Shown: positions 43,332-53,979, counted from the stretch's first letter. The stretch is 64,000 nucleotides of DNA from Roseiarcus sp963770275 (GCA_963770275.1 CAVYPD010000002.1:62001-126000), one strand, 5' to 3'. The notes: a model not told the origin generated them from the letters alone. Numbers and translations: made by a program.

Positions 43332-45551
43332 TCAGACCCCGGTGACGAGGCTGTCGATCCGCAGCGGCAAATCACGCAAGCGCTGGCCAGTCGCGTGATA
43401 GATCGCGTTGGCGAGCGCCGCTGACGTCCCGACGATGCCGATCTCGCCGATGCCCTTCACCCCGAGTGGGTTGATCAGCCGGTCCTCCTCCGGGACCATG
43501 ATGATGCGAACCTCGCCGACGTCGGCGTTCACCGGGATCATGTAATCGGCCAGGTTTGTATTGACGTAACGGGACGTGCGCGGGTCGATCTCCGTCTGCT
43601 CGTGGAGGGCGGAGCCGATGCCCCAGATCATGCCGCCCATATACTGACTATGGGCGGTGCGCGGGTTCAGAATTCGGCCTGAGGCGAAGGCCCCAACCAT
43701 CCTGGGCACGCGGATTTCGCGGGTTCGCGAATGAATGCGCACTTCGACGAACTGCGCGCCAAACGCGAACTGGATTCTGTCCTTCAACCGCGCGCCGCCC
43801 ATAGGCATCGCCGCGCCCCTATACAGAGCCTGGACGCCATCTTTGGCCACGCCATGCGGCACCAACTCCGCATAGTCTTCGAGGGCCCCCATCCCTCGGT
43901 CTTTCATCGCCGCGATAACATCGAAGGCCGGTTTTCCGTCTTGCCCCAGCCGCACGCGAAGAGAGTCGCAAGCCTGGGCGACCACCGTGCAAATGCTGGC
44001 CGTCGAGATCGACCCGCCGGCCACCGGAGCCGGCGGTAAATCGGTGTCGCCGAGGGAGACCGAAACCTTGTCGATGGGGATGCCGAGCCCCTCGGAAGCG
44101 GTCTGCGCCACGACGGTATAGAGGCCGTTGCCGATCTCATGGCCGGCTGTCTCGACTAGCGCGCGGCCGTCTGAAAAGACGCGGACGCGGGCCGTCGCCG
44201 CCGCCATCTGCGTCGGATAGGCGGAAGCGGCGCATCCCCAGCCGACCAGCCAATCGCCGTCGCGCGTCGACCCCGGCGTTGGATTGCGCGCTTTCCAGCC
44301 GAACGCGTCTGCAGCTTGATCGAAGCAGGTCATCAGCGCGCGACTGGTGTAGGGCAAACCTTTGATCGGTTCTGTCTGCGTGTCGTTGACGCGGCGCAGC
44401 TCAATCGGATCCATGTTCAGCGCAACGGCGAGTTCGTCCATCGCGCTTTCGAGAGCAAAGAAATAGGGCGTTTCGGCTGGCGCTCGCATAAAGCCGGGCG
44501 TCGCGCGGTCGGCGCGCACGATCGTCACATTGCTGGCGACGTTCGGGCAGGCGTACATTCGCGTTGAAGCATCGGTGCCGGCTACCGCGTAAGGATCGGC
44601 TCGCGACGTCACCTCTGAGCCTTCGTGATTGAGCGCCTGAAGCTTGCCGTCATGGGTGGCCGCGAGCTGCATCCGCTGCCGCGTTTCGGCCCGGAATGTC
44701 GCAATCGTAAAGCCCTGTTCGCGGGTGGGCACGAGTTTCACCGGCCGGCCCAGCCTGCGGGCTGCGATCGCGATAATCGCCGTCCGTTGGGTGAGGCCGC
44801 CTTTGGAGCCGAAGGCGCCGCCGACATAGCGGCTGATAACTCTGATTTGACTGGGCTCGATGCCAAGCTGGGCCGCGAGCCCGTTTTTGATCCCGTAGAC
44901 ATTCTGGCTCGGTTCATGGACCGTCAGCTGCGCGCCATTCCAAACGCATTGGGTCGCGAATAGCTCGATCGGGTTGTGGTGCTGAGTCGGAGTCGAATAG
45001 CTGGCGTCGATTTTGACGGGAGCGGCTTCATAGGCCGCCGCGAAATCCCCGACCTTGGGATCGTCGTGTTTCTTGTTCTGCTCAGCGAGCTCCTGTTCAA
45101 GCGTCCCTTTCGAATCGAATGTTCCCGCCGACGGCTGCTCCTCGTATTCGACGCCGATTTGGGAGGCCGCGTCTTGGGCGACTTCCAGCGTTTCGGCGAG
45201 CACCACCGCGATCGTTTGACCCGCGTAGGCGATCTCGGCGGAGCCAAGGGGAACCACGGAGTTCGAAGCGGGACCGCCCTCGGTCGCGTATTTGACCTTG
45301 CGGATGTCGCCGCCGATCGTCTGGTAGGTGAGAATGTCGAGCACGCCGGGCAGAGCGCGTGCGACCTTGAGATCGAAAGATTTGATGCGCCCTTTGGCGA
45401 TGCGGCTTGAGAGCAGGTAGGCATAGGCGACATCGGGAAGCGCCATATCCGCCGCATAGAGCGCCTTGCCCGTAACTTTGGCGCGGGCGTCATACCGGGG
45501 AATGGGTTGGCCCATATTGCCGACGGGCGCGGGAGCAGCTGGATCGATCAT
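43332..45551 (-). CDS. PaoC-like aldehyde oxidoreductase Mo-binding subunit
   Basis: The 739-residue Mo subunit of a periplasmic aldehyde oxidoreductase has SRYVGGAFGSKGGLTQRTAI, ATPGFMRAPAETPYFFALES, VETAGHEIGNGLYTVVAQTA and VKGIGEIGIVGTSAALANAI with the catalytic Glu. The subunit lengths, gene order (FeS-FAD-Mo) and Tat-exported FeS partner match PaoABC, which oxidises aromatic and other aldehydes to acids in the periplasm using the MCD form of the cofactor. The start 45551 is 2 bp after the FAD-subunit stop. No PaoD maturation protein is seen nearby. Confidence 0.88.
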   Translation of the reverse strand: MIDPAAPAPVGNMGQPIPRYDARAKVTGKALYAADMALPDVAYAYLLSSRIAKGRIKSFDLKVARALPGVLDILTYQTIGGDIRKVKYATEGGPASNSVVPLGSAEIAYAGQTIAVVLAETLEVAQDAASQIGVEYEEQPSAGTFDSKGTLEQELAEQNKKHDDPKVGDFAAAYEAAPVKIDASYSTPTQHHNPIELFATQCVWNGAQLTVHEPSQNVYGIKNGLAAQLGIEPSQIRVISRYVGGAFGSKGGLTQRTAIIAIAARRLGRPVKLVPTREQGFTIATFRAETRQRMQLAATHDGKLQALNHEGSEVTSRADPYAVAGTDASTRMYACPNVASNVTIVRADRATPGFMRAPAETPYFFALESAMDELAVALNMDPIELRRVNDTQTEPIKGLPYTSRALMTCFDQAADAFGWKARNPTPGSTRDGDWLVGWGCAASAYPTQMAAATARVRVFSDGRALVETAGHEIGNGLYTVVAQTASEGLGIPIDKVSVSLGDTDLPPAPVAGGSISTASICTVVAQACDSLRVRLGQDGKPAFDVIAAMKDRGMGALEDYAELVPHGVAKDGVQALYRGAAMPMGGARLKDRIQFAFGAQFVEVRIHSRTREIRVPRMVGAFASGRILNPRTAHSQYMGGMIWGIGSALHEQTEIDPRTSRYVNTNLADYMIPVNADVGEVRIIMVPEEDRLINPLGVKGIGEIGIVGTSAALANAIYHATGQRLRDLPLRIDSLVTGV

Positions 45552-45553
45552 CT

Positions 45554-46576
45554 TCAGCCCTCCAGTTCGGCGGCCTGCAGCAATGCGCGAACCAAGGTGG
45601 ATTGGCCAAGCGCGATCTTGAACGCATTGTGGACTCGCGGCCTTGCGTCCGCGAATGCAGCTCGAGCCGCGGCTTCGGCGACCGTCTCGGTCAGGACTTT
45701 CCCGGCGAGCACGTCCTCCGCCTCCCGCGATCGCCACGGAATGGTAGCCACCCCGCCAAGAGCGATTCGGGCCTCACGGACCTTTGAGCCAACCATTTCT
45801 ATCGCCACCGCGGCGGAGGCGAGAGCAAACTCATAGGACTGACGATCACGGACCTTGAGATAGAGCGAGCGCCGCGTCCAGGGCCCTGCCGGAACATTGA
45901 AGCCGGTGATGAGATCACCCGGCGCGAGAGCAGTCTCCACGTTTGGCGTTGCGCCCGGCAATCGATGCAGGCCGGCGAACGGAATGGTTCTGACGCCGGA
46001 GGAGCCTGCGACGGAAACCGTCGCATCGAGGGCAATCAGACTTTGGGCAAAGTCGCCGGGATAAGTCGCGATGCAGTCGGGACTGCCACCAAGGATTGCA
46101 TGCTGTCGGTTTAAACCGTCCAATGCAGTGCAGCCCGAACCAGGGTCGCGTTTGTTGCATGCGCTCCAGGACGTATCGCGGAAATACGGGCAGCGGGTCC
46201 GTTGCAGCACATTGCCGCCAAGCGTCGCCATGTTGCGAAGTTGCGCGCTAGCGGCAAGCTGCAAGCTTTGAGAAATGACGGGATAGGTTTTGACGATATC
46301 CGGATGGTCGGCGGCGGCCGACATCTTGACCATGGCCCCAAGCCGCAGGCCATCGGGTGACAAGGAGATGGCGTCATGGGCGCTGGCGAGCGCTCCCAGA
46401 TCCACGACCTTGGCCGGCCGCATGACGTCGAGCTTCATCAGGTCGATGAGCGTTGTGCCTCCAGCCAGATATTCGACTGGCGCCCGGCCCTGGACCAAAG
46501 GAAGCTGCGCGAGCATCGAAGCCGCCCGAATTGCGGTGACTTCGCTCGAAGGGCGGTCATAGGCAAAAGCGCGCAT
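45554..46576 (-). CDS. PaoB-like aldehyde oxidoreductase FAD subunit
   Basis: The 340-residue FAD subunit has the VAO-type motifs VEYLAGGTTLIDLMKLDVM and LRNMATLGGNVLQRTRCPYF. The following segment CPYFRDTSWSACNKRDPGSG plus CTALDG supplies the extra cysteines that, in E. coli PaoB, hold an additional [4Fe-4S] cluster. That insertion separates it from the CoxM-type subunit at 29 kb. It is 3 bp after the FeS gene and 2 bp before the Mo gene. Confidence 0.9.
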   Translation of the reverse strand: MRAFAYDRPSSEVTAIRAASMLAQLPLVQGRAPVEYLAGGTTLIDLMKLDVMRPAKVVDLGALASAHDAISLSPDGLRLGAMVKMSAAADHPDIVKTYPVISQSLQLAASAQLRNMATLGGNVLQRTRCPYFRDTSWSACNKRDPGSGCTALDGLNRQHAILGGSPDCIATYPGDFAQSLIALDATVSVAGSSGVRTIPFAGLHRLPGATPNVETALAPGDLITGFNVPAGPWTRRSLYLKVRDRQSYEFALASAAVAIEMVGSKVREARIALGGVATIPWRSREAEDVLAGKVLTETVAEAAARAAFADARPRVHNAFKIALGQSTLVRALLQAAELEG

Positions 46577-46579
46577 CGC

Positions 46580-47197
46580 TCAACCCTCCATCTGGGCTTT
46601 AGCTTGGGCGACTGCGGAGACAATGTTCGGGTAAGCGGCGCAACGGCAAAGATTGCCGCTCATGTATTCGCGGATCGCATCGTCGTCGCCCGCGTGGCCC
46701 TCCTTGACGCAGCCGATGGCCGACATGATCTGGCCCGGCGTGCAATAGCCGCACTGGAAGGCATCGTTGTCCACGAAGGCCTGTTGCATTGGATGAAGCG
46801 GTCCGTCCGCACGCGCCAACCCTTCGATTGTGCTGACCTCATGGCCTTGGGCCGTGATGGCGAGCGTAAGGCAGGACAGGACTCGCACGCCGTCAATATG
46901 CACCGTGCAGGCCCCGCACTGGCCGTGGTCACAGCCCTTTTTTGTTCCGGTGAGCCCGATATGCTCGCGTAGGGCGTCAAGAAGGGTCGTCCGGACATCC
47001 AATCCAAGTCGATAAGCGTCGCCATTGACCGAAAGGGCGACCAGAGCCCGACTGTCGCCGGGGGCGAGCGCCACCGGCTCGGCGAAGGCCTCGTCGAAAC
47101 GGGCTCCTACAAACGGAAGGGCTACGGTGGAGACCGACGCGCCGAGAAAACGACGTCGGTCGACAGATTGTGGTTCATCGCTGCGTTTGGTCGGCAT
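46580..47197 (-). CDS. PaoA-like aldehyde oxidoreductase 2Fe-2S subunit with Tat signal
   Basis: From the ATG at 47197 (GGAGGC upstream) the protein has 205 residues. It carries a twin-arginine signal, VDRRRFLGASVSTVALPFVG, which exports the folded complex to the periplasm. Both 2Fe-2S sites are present: KKGCDHGQCGACTVHIDG with VLSCLTL, and FQCGYCTPGQIMSAIG with SGNLCRCAAYPNIV. It is the first gene of the three-gene enzyme operon; the only Tat signal is on this subunit, as in PaoABC. Confidence 0.92.
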   Translation of the reverse strand: MPTKRSDEPQSVDRRRFLGASVSTVALPFVGARFDEAFAEPVALAPGDSRALVALSVNGDAYRLGLDVRTTLLDALREHIGLTGTKKGCDHGQCGACTVHIDGVRVLSCLTLAITAQGHEVSTIEGLARADGPLHPMQQAFVDNDAFQCGYCTPGQIMSAIGCVKEGHAGDDDAIREYMSGNLCRCAAYPNIVSAVAQAKAQMEG

Positions 47198-47655
47198 GGA
47201 CGCCTCCACTGCCTGAAAACGGTCCTTGAGCCCGCGAGGGCACATCCCGGGGCGCATATCGCCTAGGGACGCTGTTCTAAATGCCGGCTTATCCTAAGGT
47301 GTTCCAAAATCGTTTCGGCGCTCACGTCACGAGCGCGTGAGCTGCCGTCGGCGAGGGAAGGAACAGGGCTGGGGCTTTCGCTTAGCCATGACAACGTCGT
47401 CGAGCATAGCGGGATGCTCGAGGTGGCGACCGACCTGGCGAGTAAATTCACCAATCTTGATCAGCGGCGTCGCCAAGACTTGACGCTGCTCGCCAAGTTG
47501 GACAGCGGGCAGGAAAATTCGAGCCCCACAAGTTCTCGAAGCTGCTGCGACTTGCATCCAGGTGTTCGATCTGCGCCCATAGGGGCTGGCAGCAGCCCAG
47601 ACATCGCCGGCATGATCGCGGCAGCTTGTTAGGATTAAGATGGCGGAGGGATTGG
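47198..47655. other. Divergent intergenic region with a kinase remnant
   Basis: The 458 bp separate paoA and the isomerase gene. They contain the promoter side of paoA at the left and GGAGGG for the isomerase at 47644-47650. In the middle is a decayed histidine-kinase C-terminus, listed separately. No intact gene is supported. Confidence 0.5.
47290..47470 (+). pseudogene. Remnant of a histidine kinase ATPase domain
   Basis: The plus strand around 47365-47455 translates to EGTGLGLSLSHDNVVEHSGM followed by LEVATD. This is the G2 box and last strand of a HATPase_c domain (typical GTGLGLSLSYDIVVxxHGG). Upstream, KVFQNRF at about 47299 resembles the KIFxPFFTTK segment that precedes it, but it is out of frame and interrupted by a stop. 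The rest of the kinase is absent. It is a leftover of a deleted or displaced signalling gene at the paoA-isomerase junction. Confidence 0.6.
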
Positions 47656-48712
47656 GTGCGCACGATCAAAGGACCAGCGCTGCTCATCGCACAGCTTGCG
47701 AGTGACCGCCCGCCATTCAACACCCTCCCCGGGATAGCGAAGTGGGCTGCGAGTTTAGGCTACGTTGGGTTGCAGCTCCCGAGCTCGGACACCCGGTTCC
47801 TTCGACCTCCACCGTTGTGCTGAAAGCCAGACCTATGCCGACGAGATTACGGGAGTTTTGAAGGAGCATGGGCTCGACGTCACCGAGCTCGTGACCGCCC
47901 TTCAGGGGCAGCTGGTCGCAGTCCATCCTGCCTATGACGCATTCTACGACGCGTTCGCGCCGACGAGCCTGCGAGGAAACCCGAAAGCGCGTCAGGCCTG
48001 GGCGGTCGAAGAGATGAAGATCGCCGCCAAGGCGTCGCAGCGCCTTGGTCTCAAGCTCGTGCAGACGTTCAGCGGTTCGCTCGCCTGGCCTTATGTTTAT
48101 CCATGGCCGCAGCGACCGGGGCATCTCATCGACGCGGCGTTCGGCGAACTCGCCAAGCGTTGGACGCCGATCCTCGACGCCTTTGACGCAGCTGGCGTTG
48201 ACATTGGGTTCGAGCTGCACCCTTGCCAGGAGGTTTTCGACGGGGAGACGTTCGAACAATTCCTGGCTGCGGTCGGCAATCATCCGCGCTGCGCTATCAA
48301 TTATGACGCAAGCCACTTCATCAAGCAGGGACTGGATTACGTCGAGTTCATCGACTTCTATCACGAGCGCATCAAAGGCTTTCACGTGAAGGACGCCGAG
48401 TTTCGACCGACCGGGAAACAGGGCTTCTATTCCGGATATCAACCGTGGCTGAAGCGCGCTGCCCGAGATCGCTCGCTCGGCGATGGCCAGGTCGACTTCA
48501 AGCAGATCTTCTCGAAGTTTGCCGAGTATGATTTCAGCGGCTGGGCGGTCTATGAGTGGGAAGATTGCCTCAAACATCCTGAAGTTGCGGCCGCTGAAGG
48601 CGCGCCCTTCATCGCGGCTCACATCATCCGCGTGACGGACAGGGCGTTCGACGATTTCGCAGCGACCGGCGCGGAGAGTGATGTTGTGAGCCGGATATTG
48701 GGGCTGACATGA
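47656..48712 (+). CDS. Sugar phosphate isomerase/epimerase (AP_endonuc_2 TIM barrel), frameshifted
   Basis: The protein begins at the GTG 47656 (GGAGGG 5 nt upstream) with GPALLIAQLASDRPPFNTLP. One extra C at about 47800 (GGTTCCTTCGACC) shifts the frame, which then continues with YADEITGVLKEHGLDVTEL, GVDIGFELHPCQEVFDGETF (metal Glu), CAINYDASHFIKQGLDYVEF and IKGFHVKDAEF to 48712. The metal-binding Glu, Asp and His positions of the xylose-isomerase-like barrel are kept. Joined length is about 350 residues. It is convergent with the second sugar ABC system and probably acts on the imported sugar. Confidence 0.83.
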
Positions 48713-48754
48713 ATTGAAGAGCCGGAAACCTCGAAAGACCCGGCACCCTATGTT

Positions 48755-49744
48755 TCAGGCGGTTAGGCGCGAATAGGCCGCCGCCAGGACAAAGATGATG
48801 GCGCCATAAAGGATCTGTTTGATCGGCTCAGGCGAATCGAGAAGCGTCAGCAGTCCGTCGAGCACGGTCAGGATCAGAGCGCCGATGATCGTGCCGGAAT
48901 AGCCGCCGCTGCCGCCAAAAATCGATGTGCCGCCGATGATGACCGCCGCGATGGAAGGCAGGAGATAGGTGGAGGCCAAACTGAGATCGGCGGAATTGGT
49001 GTGGCCGACGAGGACAAATCCGGCGAGGGAGGCGAGAAGCGCGCAAATCACGTAGTCGATAAAGAGGAGCCGCCACACGCGCACGCCGGCCAGCCGACAG
49101 CCCTCACGATTGTCTCCGATCGCATACAGCAAACGGCCGAACCCGGTTCGCTGCAGCGTGATCAGCACCAGCGCCGCGATCGGCAGCCACAGAAACAGGT
49201 CGAGAGGAATGAGGCCGCCTAAACGGTCGGACCCAATGGCGTGGATGAAGTCTGGCACGATCGAGCGCGAGGCCAATATCTTCTGGCTGTAGACGATGAT
49301 GATTCCTTGCGTCATGAGCCCGGTGCCGAGCGTCATCACCAAGGGCTGAACGCCCAAGAGAGCGATCCCCACGCCATTGATCGCGCCCACCACCAAGCCG
49401 AGGCCAAGCCCAATCGCGACCGCCGTCAGATTGCCGAACTTCAGAGCTGTGGTCGTCATCAGGAACGCCGAACCCATCGAGACGCTGACGACCGATAAAT
49501 CTATGCCGCCGGTCAGCATCACCATGGTCTGACCTGCGGCGAGAATACCGAGCGGGGCCGCGAACAGGAGCGTGTTCGACAGCCAGACGGGATTGACCGT
49601 GCCCGGCTTCATGAGCTCGACCGCCGCGATGAAGAGCAGGAGCAGCAGGATCAGGGCGACGATCGTATTCCGCTGAAACCAGAAAAGAAGGCTGCGAGCC
49701 TCCCAGCGCCTCGACGGCGTCGACGCATCCGACGAACCGCTCAT
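48755..49744 (-). CDS. Sugar ABC transporter permease (RbsC-like)
   Basis: The 329-residue BPD_transp_2 permease has LTGGIDLSVVSVSMGSAFLM (the GxxDLSV motif), IGDNREGCRLAGVRVWRLLF (ATPase-contact loop) and IGGTSIFGGSGGYSGTIIGA. Its ATG overlaps the stop of the fused ATPase-permease gene by 4 bp (ATGA). The transporter would therefore have two different permease subunits, one free and one tethered to the ATPase. Confidence 0.9.
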   Translation of the reverse strand: MSGSSDASTPSRRWEARSLLFWFQRNTIVALILLLLLFIAAVELMKPGTVNPVWLSNTLLFAAPLGILAAGQTMVMLTGGIDLSVVSVSMGSAFLMTTTALKFGNLTAVAIGLGLGLVVGAINGVGIALLGVQPLVMTLGTGLMTQGIIIVYSQKILASRSIVPDFIHAIGSDRLGGLIPLDLFLWLPIAALVLITLQRTGFGRLLYAIGDNREGCRLAGVRVWRLLFIDYVICALLASLAGFVLVGHTNSADLSLASTYLLPSIAAVIIGGTSIFGGSGGYSGTIIGALILTVLDGLLTLLDSPEPIKQILYGAIIFVLAAAYSRLTA

Positions 49745-52305
49745 CTGCGGTTTCTCACTATGGTTGCGAGCCCGCCGGCCATCACGACGAGAACGATCAA
49801 TGTTCCCTGGATGACTTGGCCGAAGTTCGGGTCGATGTTCAGAAAGATCAGGTCGGCGGGAATGAGGGTGAGCACAAAGGCGGCAATGACCGGCCCCACG
49901 ACCCCGCCGCGCCCGCCCGTCAGGCTCACGCCGCCAATGACCACGGCGGCCAATCCGCTCAGCGTGTAGAGAACGCCCGCATGCGGAGAGCCTATGCCTG
50001 TCGTCATCGTCAAACCGAGTCCGCCAATGGCGCTGAACAAGCCGCCGAGGACATAGGCCATGAGCCGGGCGACGTCGACATTCACGCCGCTCCGAAACGC
50101 GGCGATCTTGTCGCTGCCGGTGGCGTAGATGCGTAAGACCCGTCCTCGACATGCGAACCGGGATCCAGACGAGCGCCACGGCTACGACAAGCAGAACCAG
50201 CGAGTTGGACAGCCACTCGGTGACCAGAGTTCCAGTGCCAAGATTGGCAAACTCGGGAGGGGCGCCTCCGCCCGGCTTCTCGAGGATCGAGCAGCGCGAC
50301 GCCGCCCCAGATAAAGCCGCTTGTCAGCGTAACGATGACATCCGGGACACGAGAAACGATGACGAGCAGCCCGTTGACGGCGCCTATGGCTGCGCCAGCG
50401 GCCAAAATCGCCAGGGCGAGCCAGAGAGATTGGCCGAAGTTAGCCTCATTCATCGTCCGCGCCGCGAGGACGTTCGCCACGGCCATAACGGATCCGATCG
50501 ACAGGTCGATTCCGCCCGAGATCACGACCACGGCCTGAGCAGCCGCGGCGCACGCCAATGGCAACGCCGCCATTGCGAGGGATTGCGCATCGAACGAATC
50601 GAATCGGGGATGGATCGCGACGGTGGCCATCAGGAAGACGATCAAGAGCACCGGCATGCCGAAGAGCGCGGGATATCGCACAATTGCGTCCCAGATTTTG
50701 TCGATAAGCCCGGAACTTTGGGCTGGAGCCTGGACGCTCCGAGGTGACTTGTCGGCCACCTCTGCTATCGCGCCTGCTCCGCTTGACCGGACGCTGGCGC
50801 GCGGGGCCGCACCCATGGCGGGAGCGACCTCGAGCCCATGTGCGGCGCGAAGCAAAGTTTCCTCGTCGGCTTCGCTAGCCGGCATCTCGGCGACGATTTC
50901 GCCCCCGAACAAAACAATCGTCCGGTCGCACACCAGGGCAATTTCCGGAAGCTCGGACGTGAACAGAAGCACGGACGACCCGGCGTCGGCCATCTCGCGC
51001 AACAACCGATAAATCTGATGCTTGGTGCCGATGTCGATGCCGCGCGTCGGATCGAAGCAAAGCAGGGTTTGGAATCCTGTCGCAATCCATCGTGCGATCA
51101 CCACCTTCTGCTGGTTGCCGCCGCTCAGTCGGCGCAATTGGGACTCCGCTCGGGTGTCGATCTGCAATCGCTTGACCGCGTTGGAAACGCGATCACGCTC
51201 GATTCGGGCGTTGATGAGGCCCCATTTCGACGGCTCGCGTACGAGCGGCAAAGCCACATTCTCGTGGATCGAGCGCTGCGGCAGAAGCGCCTGCAGCCGG
51301 TTCGCCGGGACCAGCACGAGACCTGCAGCGATTGCGTCGCCAGGATGATGAAGCTTCAGCTTTCGGCCGTAGGCCGCGATCTCACCGCCGTCGTTACGGG
51401 TCACTCCAGCAATACAGTCGAACAGTTCCTGCTGTCCCTGACCTTCGAGCGCGGCGACTCCGAGAATCTCTCCCGCCCGCAGGCTGAAAGACACGTTCTT
51501 GAGCGTATGGCCGTAGCAAAGATCGCGGACCTCGAGAGCGGCGAGATCGTCGTCGCCGCTGCGAATTTGCCGTTGCGCGGACTCCGAAGCGCGAACCTTC
51601 GTTGGATCTAAGCCGAGCATAAGCGAGACGATTCGCTCTCCGCTTCCGGAGGCTGTGTCGACGACGCCGACTGTTACGCCATCGCGCAAAACCGTGGCGC
51701 GATCACAGAGCGCGCCGACCTCCGCCATGCGATGAGAGATAAAAATCACCGAATTGCCGCGCTCGCGCCAACTGCGCATAACCGCGAAGACGCGTTCCGT
51801 CAGGTTTGCCGGGAGAGCGGCGGTGATCTCGTCGAGGATAAGCAGGGTCGGATTGGAGGCCAGCGCACGGGCCAGATCGATGAGGCGCAGAACTGGATAC
51901 GGAATGTCTCGCACCAGCGCATTCGGATCGAGGTCCTCTATTCCAAGGTCGCTAAAGTAGCTCCGCACTTTTGCGAGTGGGACATCGGCCAATCGCATGT
52001 TTTGGCCGATTGTCAGGTCGGGGACGAGCGCGGGATCTTGATAGACCGAGACGATCCCTGCGCGGCGCGCTTCGGCGGGCGAGCGAAACACGCGCGTCGC
52101 GCCGTTGATCGTTATGGTTCCGGCATCCGCCGGGTGAACGCCGGTGAGGATCTTCACCAGCGTGCTCTTGCCCGCGCCGTTGGCTCCCATCAACGCGTGG
52201 ATCTCGCCACGGACCAGACGCAGCGTCGCTGACTTGAGCGCTACGACGGCGCCGAATCGCTTGGCGACATCTTCGGACCTCAAGAAGAGGCGCGGAGTCG
52301 TTCAT
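49741..52305 (-). CDS. Fused sugar ABC ATPase (RbsA-like) and permease (RbsC-like), frameshifted
   Basis: Residues 1-500 are a two-domain RbsA-type ATPase: ALMGANGAGKSTLVKILTGV, LLILDEITAALPANL, RLSGGNQQKVVIARWIATGF, LLCFDPTRGIDIGTK. Without a stop, after a Ser/Pro linker, a permease begins (IWDAIVRYPALFGMPVLLIV, ISGGIDLSIGSVMAVANVLA) and ends with IGGVSLTGGRGGVVGPVIAA. Shifts are needed near 52278, 50290 and 50138 to join the parts. The true N-terminus (MNDSAPLLEVR) starts at 52305. Joined length is about 850 residues. The central fusion itself lies in one unbroken frame, so it is not an artefact of the shifts. Confidence 0.82.
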
Positions 52306-52445
52306 CGGGACGGCCCCACGCCCGCTCCCAGCCCGTTCATGACCGCCCGAACCATTGCTAGTAAGGAGCCCGATTGGACGACTGCAATACGATCAGAGAG
52401 CTGCACCGGCGTTCGCATGACGACGAACGCCGACGCTAACGCCTG

Positions 52446-53489
52446 CTATTCGCCGGGACCTTTGCAGTCCTTTTCCTGTGCTGCCGTGAAGTGACCATAG
52501 TCCTTTTCGGGACCATAGATAGGATCGGTCGGCGCAACGTTCGGGTCGTAGAGCTTCTTAAGGATCTCCACATTTGCGTCGGTCGTGTTGTCATACGAGG
52601 CCGTCGGAACGGTGGTTACTTTGTCGCGAGGCTTCTTTTGCAGGACATCGAGGGCGACGACCAACCCAGCTGCGCCGATCGCGGGTGAATTCGCTACGGC
52701 GACGCCAGCCAATCCGTCCTTCCTGTAGTCGATCAATTGCTTGATGAAGCCATTGTTGTCGGCGCCGACGAACGGCACAAACGGCTTATTTGCGGCCTTG
52801 ATCGCCTCGATCACTGTATAATCGATTCCAGATGTCCAGACGCCATCGAAATGCTTGCCCGAGGCCAGCATCGCCGACATCTGCTGCGCAGCCTTCTCGT
52901 TGGACCAATCCATGAAAGTTGTCGCGACGATCTTGATCCCAGGATAATCCTTGAGCACAGCGTCGAAGCCCGTCTGCCGGACGCCATCGCCGGGAGCTCC
53001 ATCGATCCCGCGCATTTGATAGACATCGCCCTTGCCCTTCAGCTGGTCGAACAGCCATTTGGCGCCGACCTTGGCGTAGGTCACCTGGTCGCCGGTCACG
53101 ATGTACGCTTCCGGAGCGCTGACGGGTTGGTCCGCGGCAACGACGACGATCCCCTTGTCGGCTGCGGCCTTGATGACACCGTTGAGCGCCTTTTCGTCCG
53201 ACGGGTTTATGATGATCGCATTGACGCCGGCCGAGATCAGCGTGCGCAGGTCCGCGATCTGCTCGGAAGGCCCCGCCTCGCGATTGGCAAGAATGACCTT
53301 CGAAACCAAGCCTGAGGCGAGGGCCTCGGCTTTGATTGAGCAGACGAACTCCTCGCGCCAGCTGTTTCCGATATGAGTGTTGGAGACCCCGATGACGAAC
53401 TGCTCTGCGGCGCTGGCGCTGCCGGCGGCCGCCGTCGCCCCTGTCGCCGCGAGCAGAGAAAGCGCGGCAATGCCTCTAAGGTGTTTCAT
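52446..53489 (-). CDS. Sugar ABC transporter periplasmic binding protein
   Basis: The 347-residue Periplasmic_binding_4 protein has signal peptide MKHLRGIAALSLLAATGATA with cleavage near ASA-AEQ. VSNTHIGNSWREEFVCSIKA, INPSDEKALNGVIKAAADKG, VVAADQPVSAPEAYIVTGDQ and FVGADNNGFIKQLIDYRKDG give the two-lobe sugar-binder pattern. The start 53489 has GGAGGAAAA upstream, as in the rbsB at 14.7 kb. It is the first gene of the second ribose-type transporter, followed after 140 bp by the fused ATPase-permease. Confidence 0.9.
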   Translation of the reverse strand: MKHLRGIAALSLLAATGATAAAGSASAAEQFVIGVSNTHIGNSWREEFVCSIKAEALASGLVSKVILANREAGPSEQIADLRTLISAGVNAIIINPSDEKALNGVIKAAADKGIVVVAADQPVSAPEAYIVTGDQVTYAKVGAKWLFDQLKGKGDVYQMRGIDGAPGDGVRQTGFDAVLKDYPGIKIVATTFMDWSNEKAAQQMSAMLASGKHFDGVWTSGIDYTVIEAIKAANKPFVPFVGADNNGFIKQLIDYRKDGLAGVAVANSPAIGAAGLVVALDVLQKKPRDKVTTVPTASYDNTTDANVEILKKLYDPNVAPTDPIYGPEKDYGHFTAAQEKDCKGPGE

Positions 53490-53979
53490 TTTTCCTCCCA
53501 CGTGATCTTACTTATGGCCGGTACTGTGACGCGAATCTTATGCCAGTGCAATTTCCCTTGCGACAAAGGGGTAGAGTGGCCGGATCGAAACTCGGAACTT
53601 CGGCTACAATCTGGACGCCAGATTCCCAGATCCAGGGCTCGCCTTGCGCGGCCGAGGCAGCAACGACGAATGGCTACCGGGCAAACTGCTTCAAAAGCCG
53701 GTTCATTTTGAGGTGTTGGCGTGGCGCTCAGACAAAGTCTGGCGATATCGTCGACTGTTTGGTGCGCGAACTTAGTGGGTGCGCGACCAGTTGGGTGTGA
53801 TGGAAGTGACGTCTGGAATGCGGCGTCCGGGGGCACGTCAGAAGGATCAGGCTTGGTGAGCGCAGCAAGAGCACGCCAAGGTGGTGGTCCGAGCGGTAAA
53901 CGGCATATACTAAGATTCCACTCGGTGACGACGCCGCCTCCTTACGTTCATCAGCTTATTCACAAGTCATCGAGTTGTT
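53490..53979. other. 490-bp intergenic region between the sugar-binding protein and tRNA-Leu
   Basis: No family-like reading frame is seen on either strand. The left end must carry the promoter of the sugar ABC genes. The right end lies at the 3' end of tRNA-Leu, a typical attachment position for integrating elements, but no integrase or direct repeat of the tRNA end was found by eye. Confidence 0.4.
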
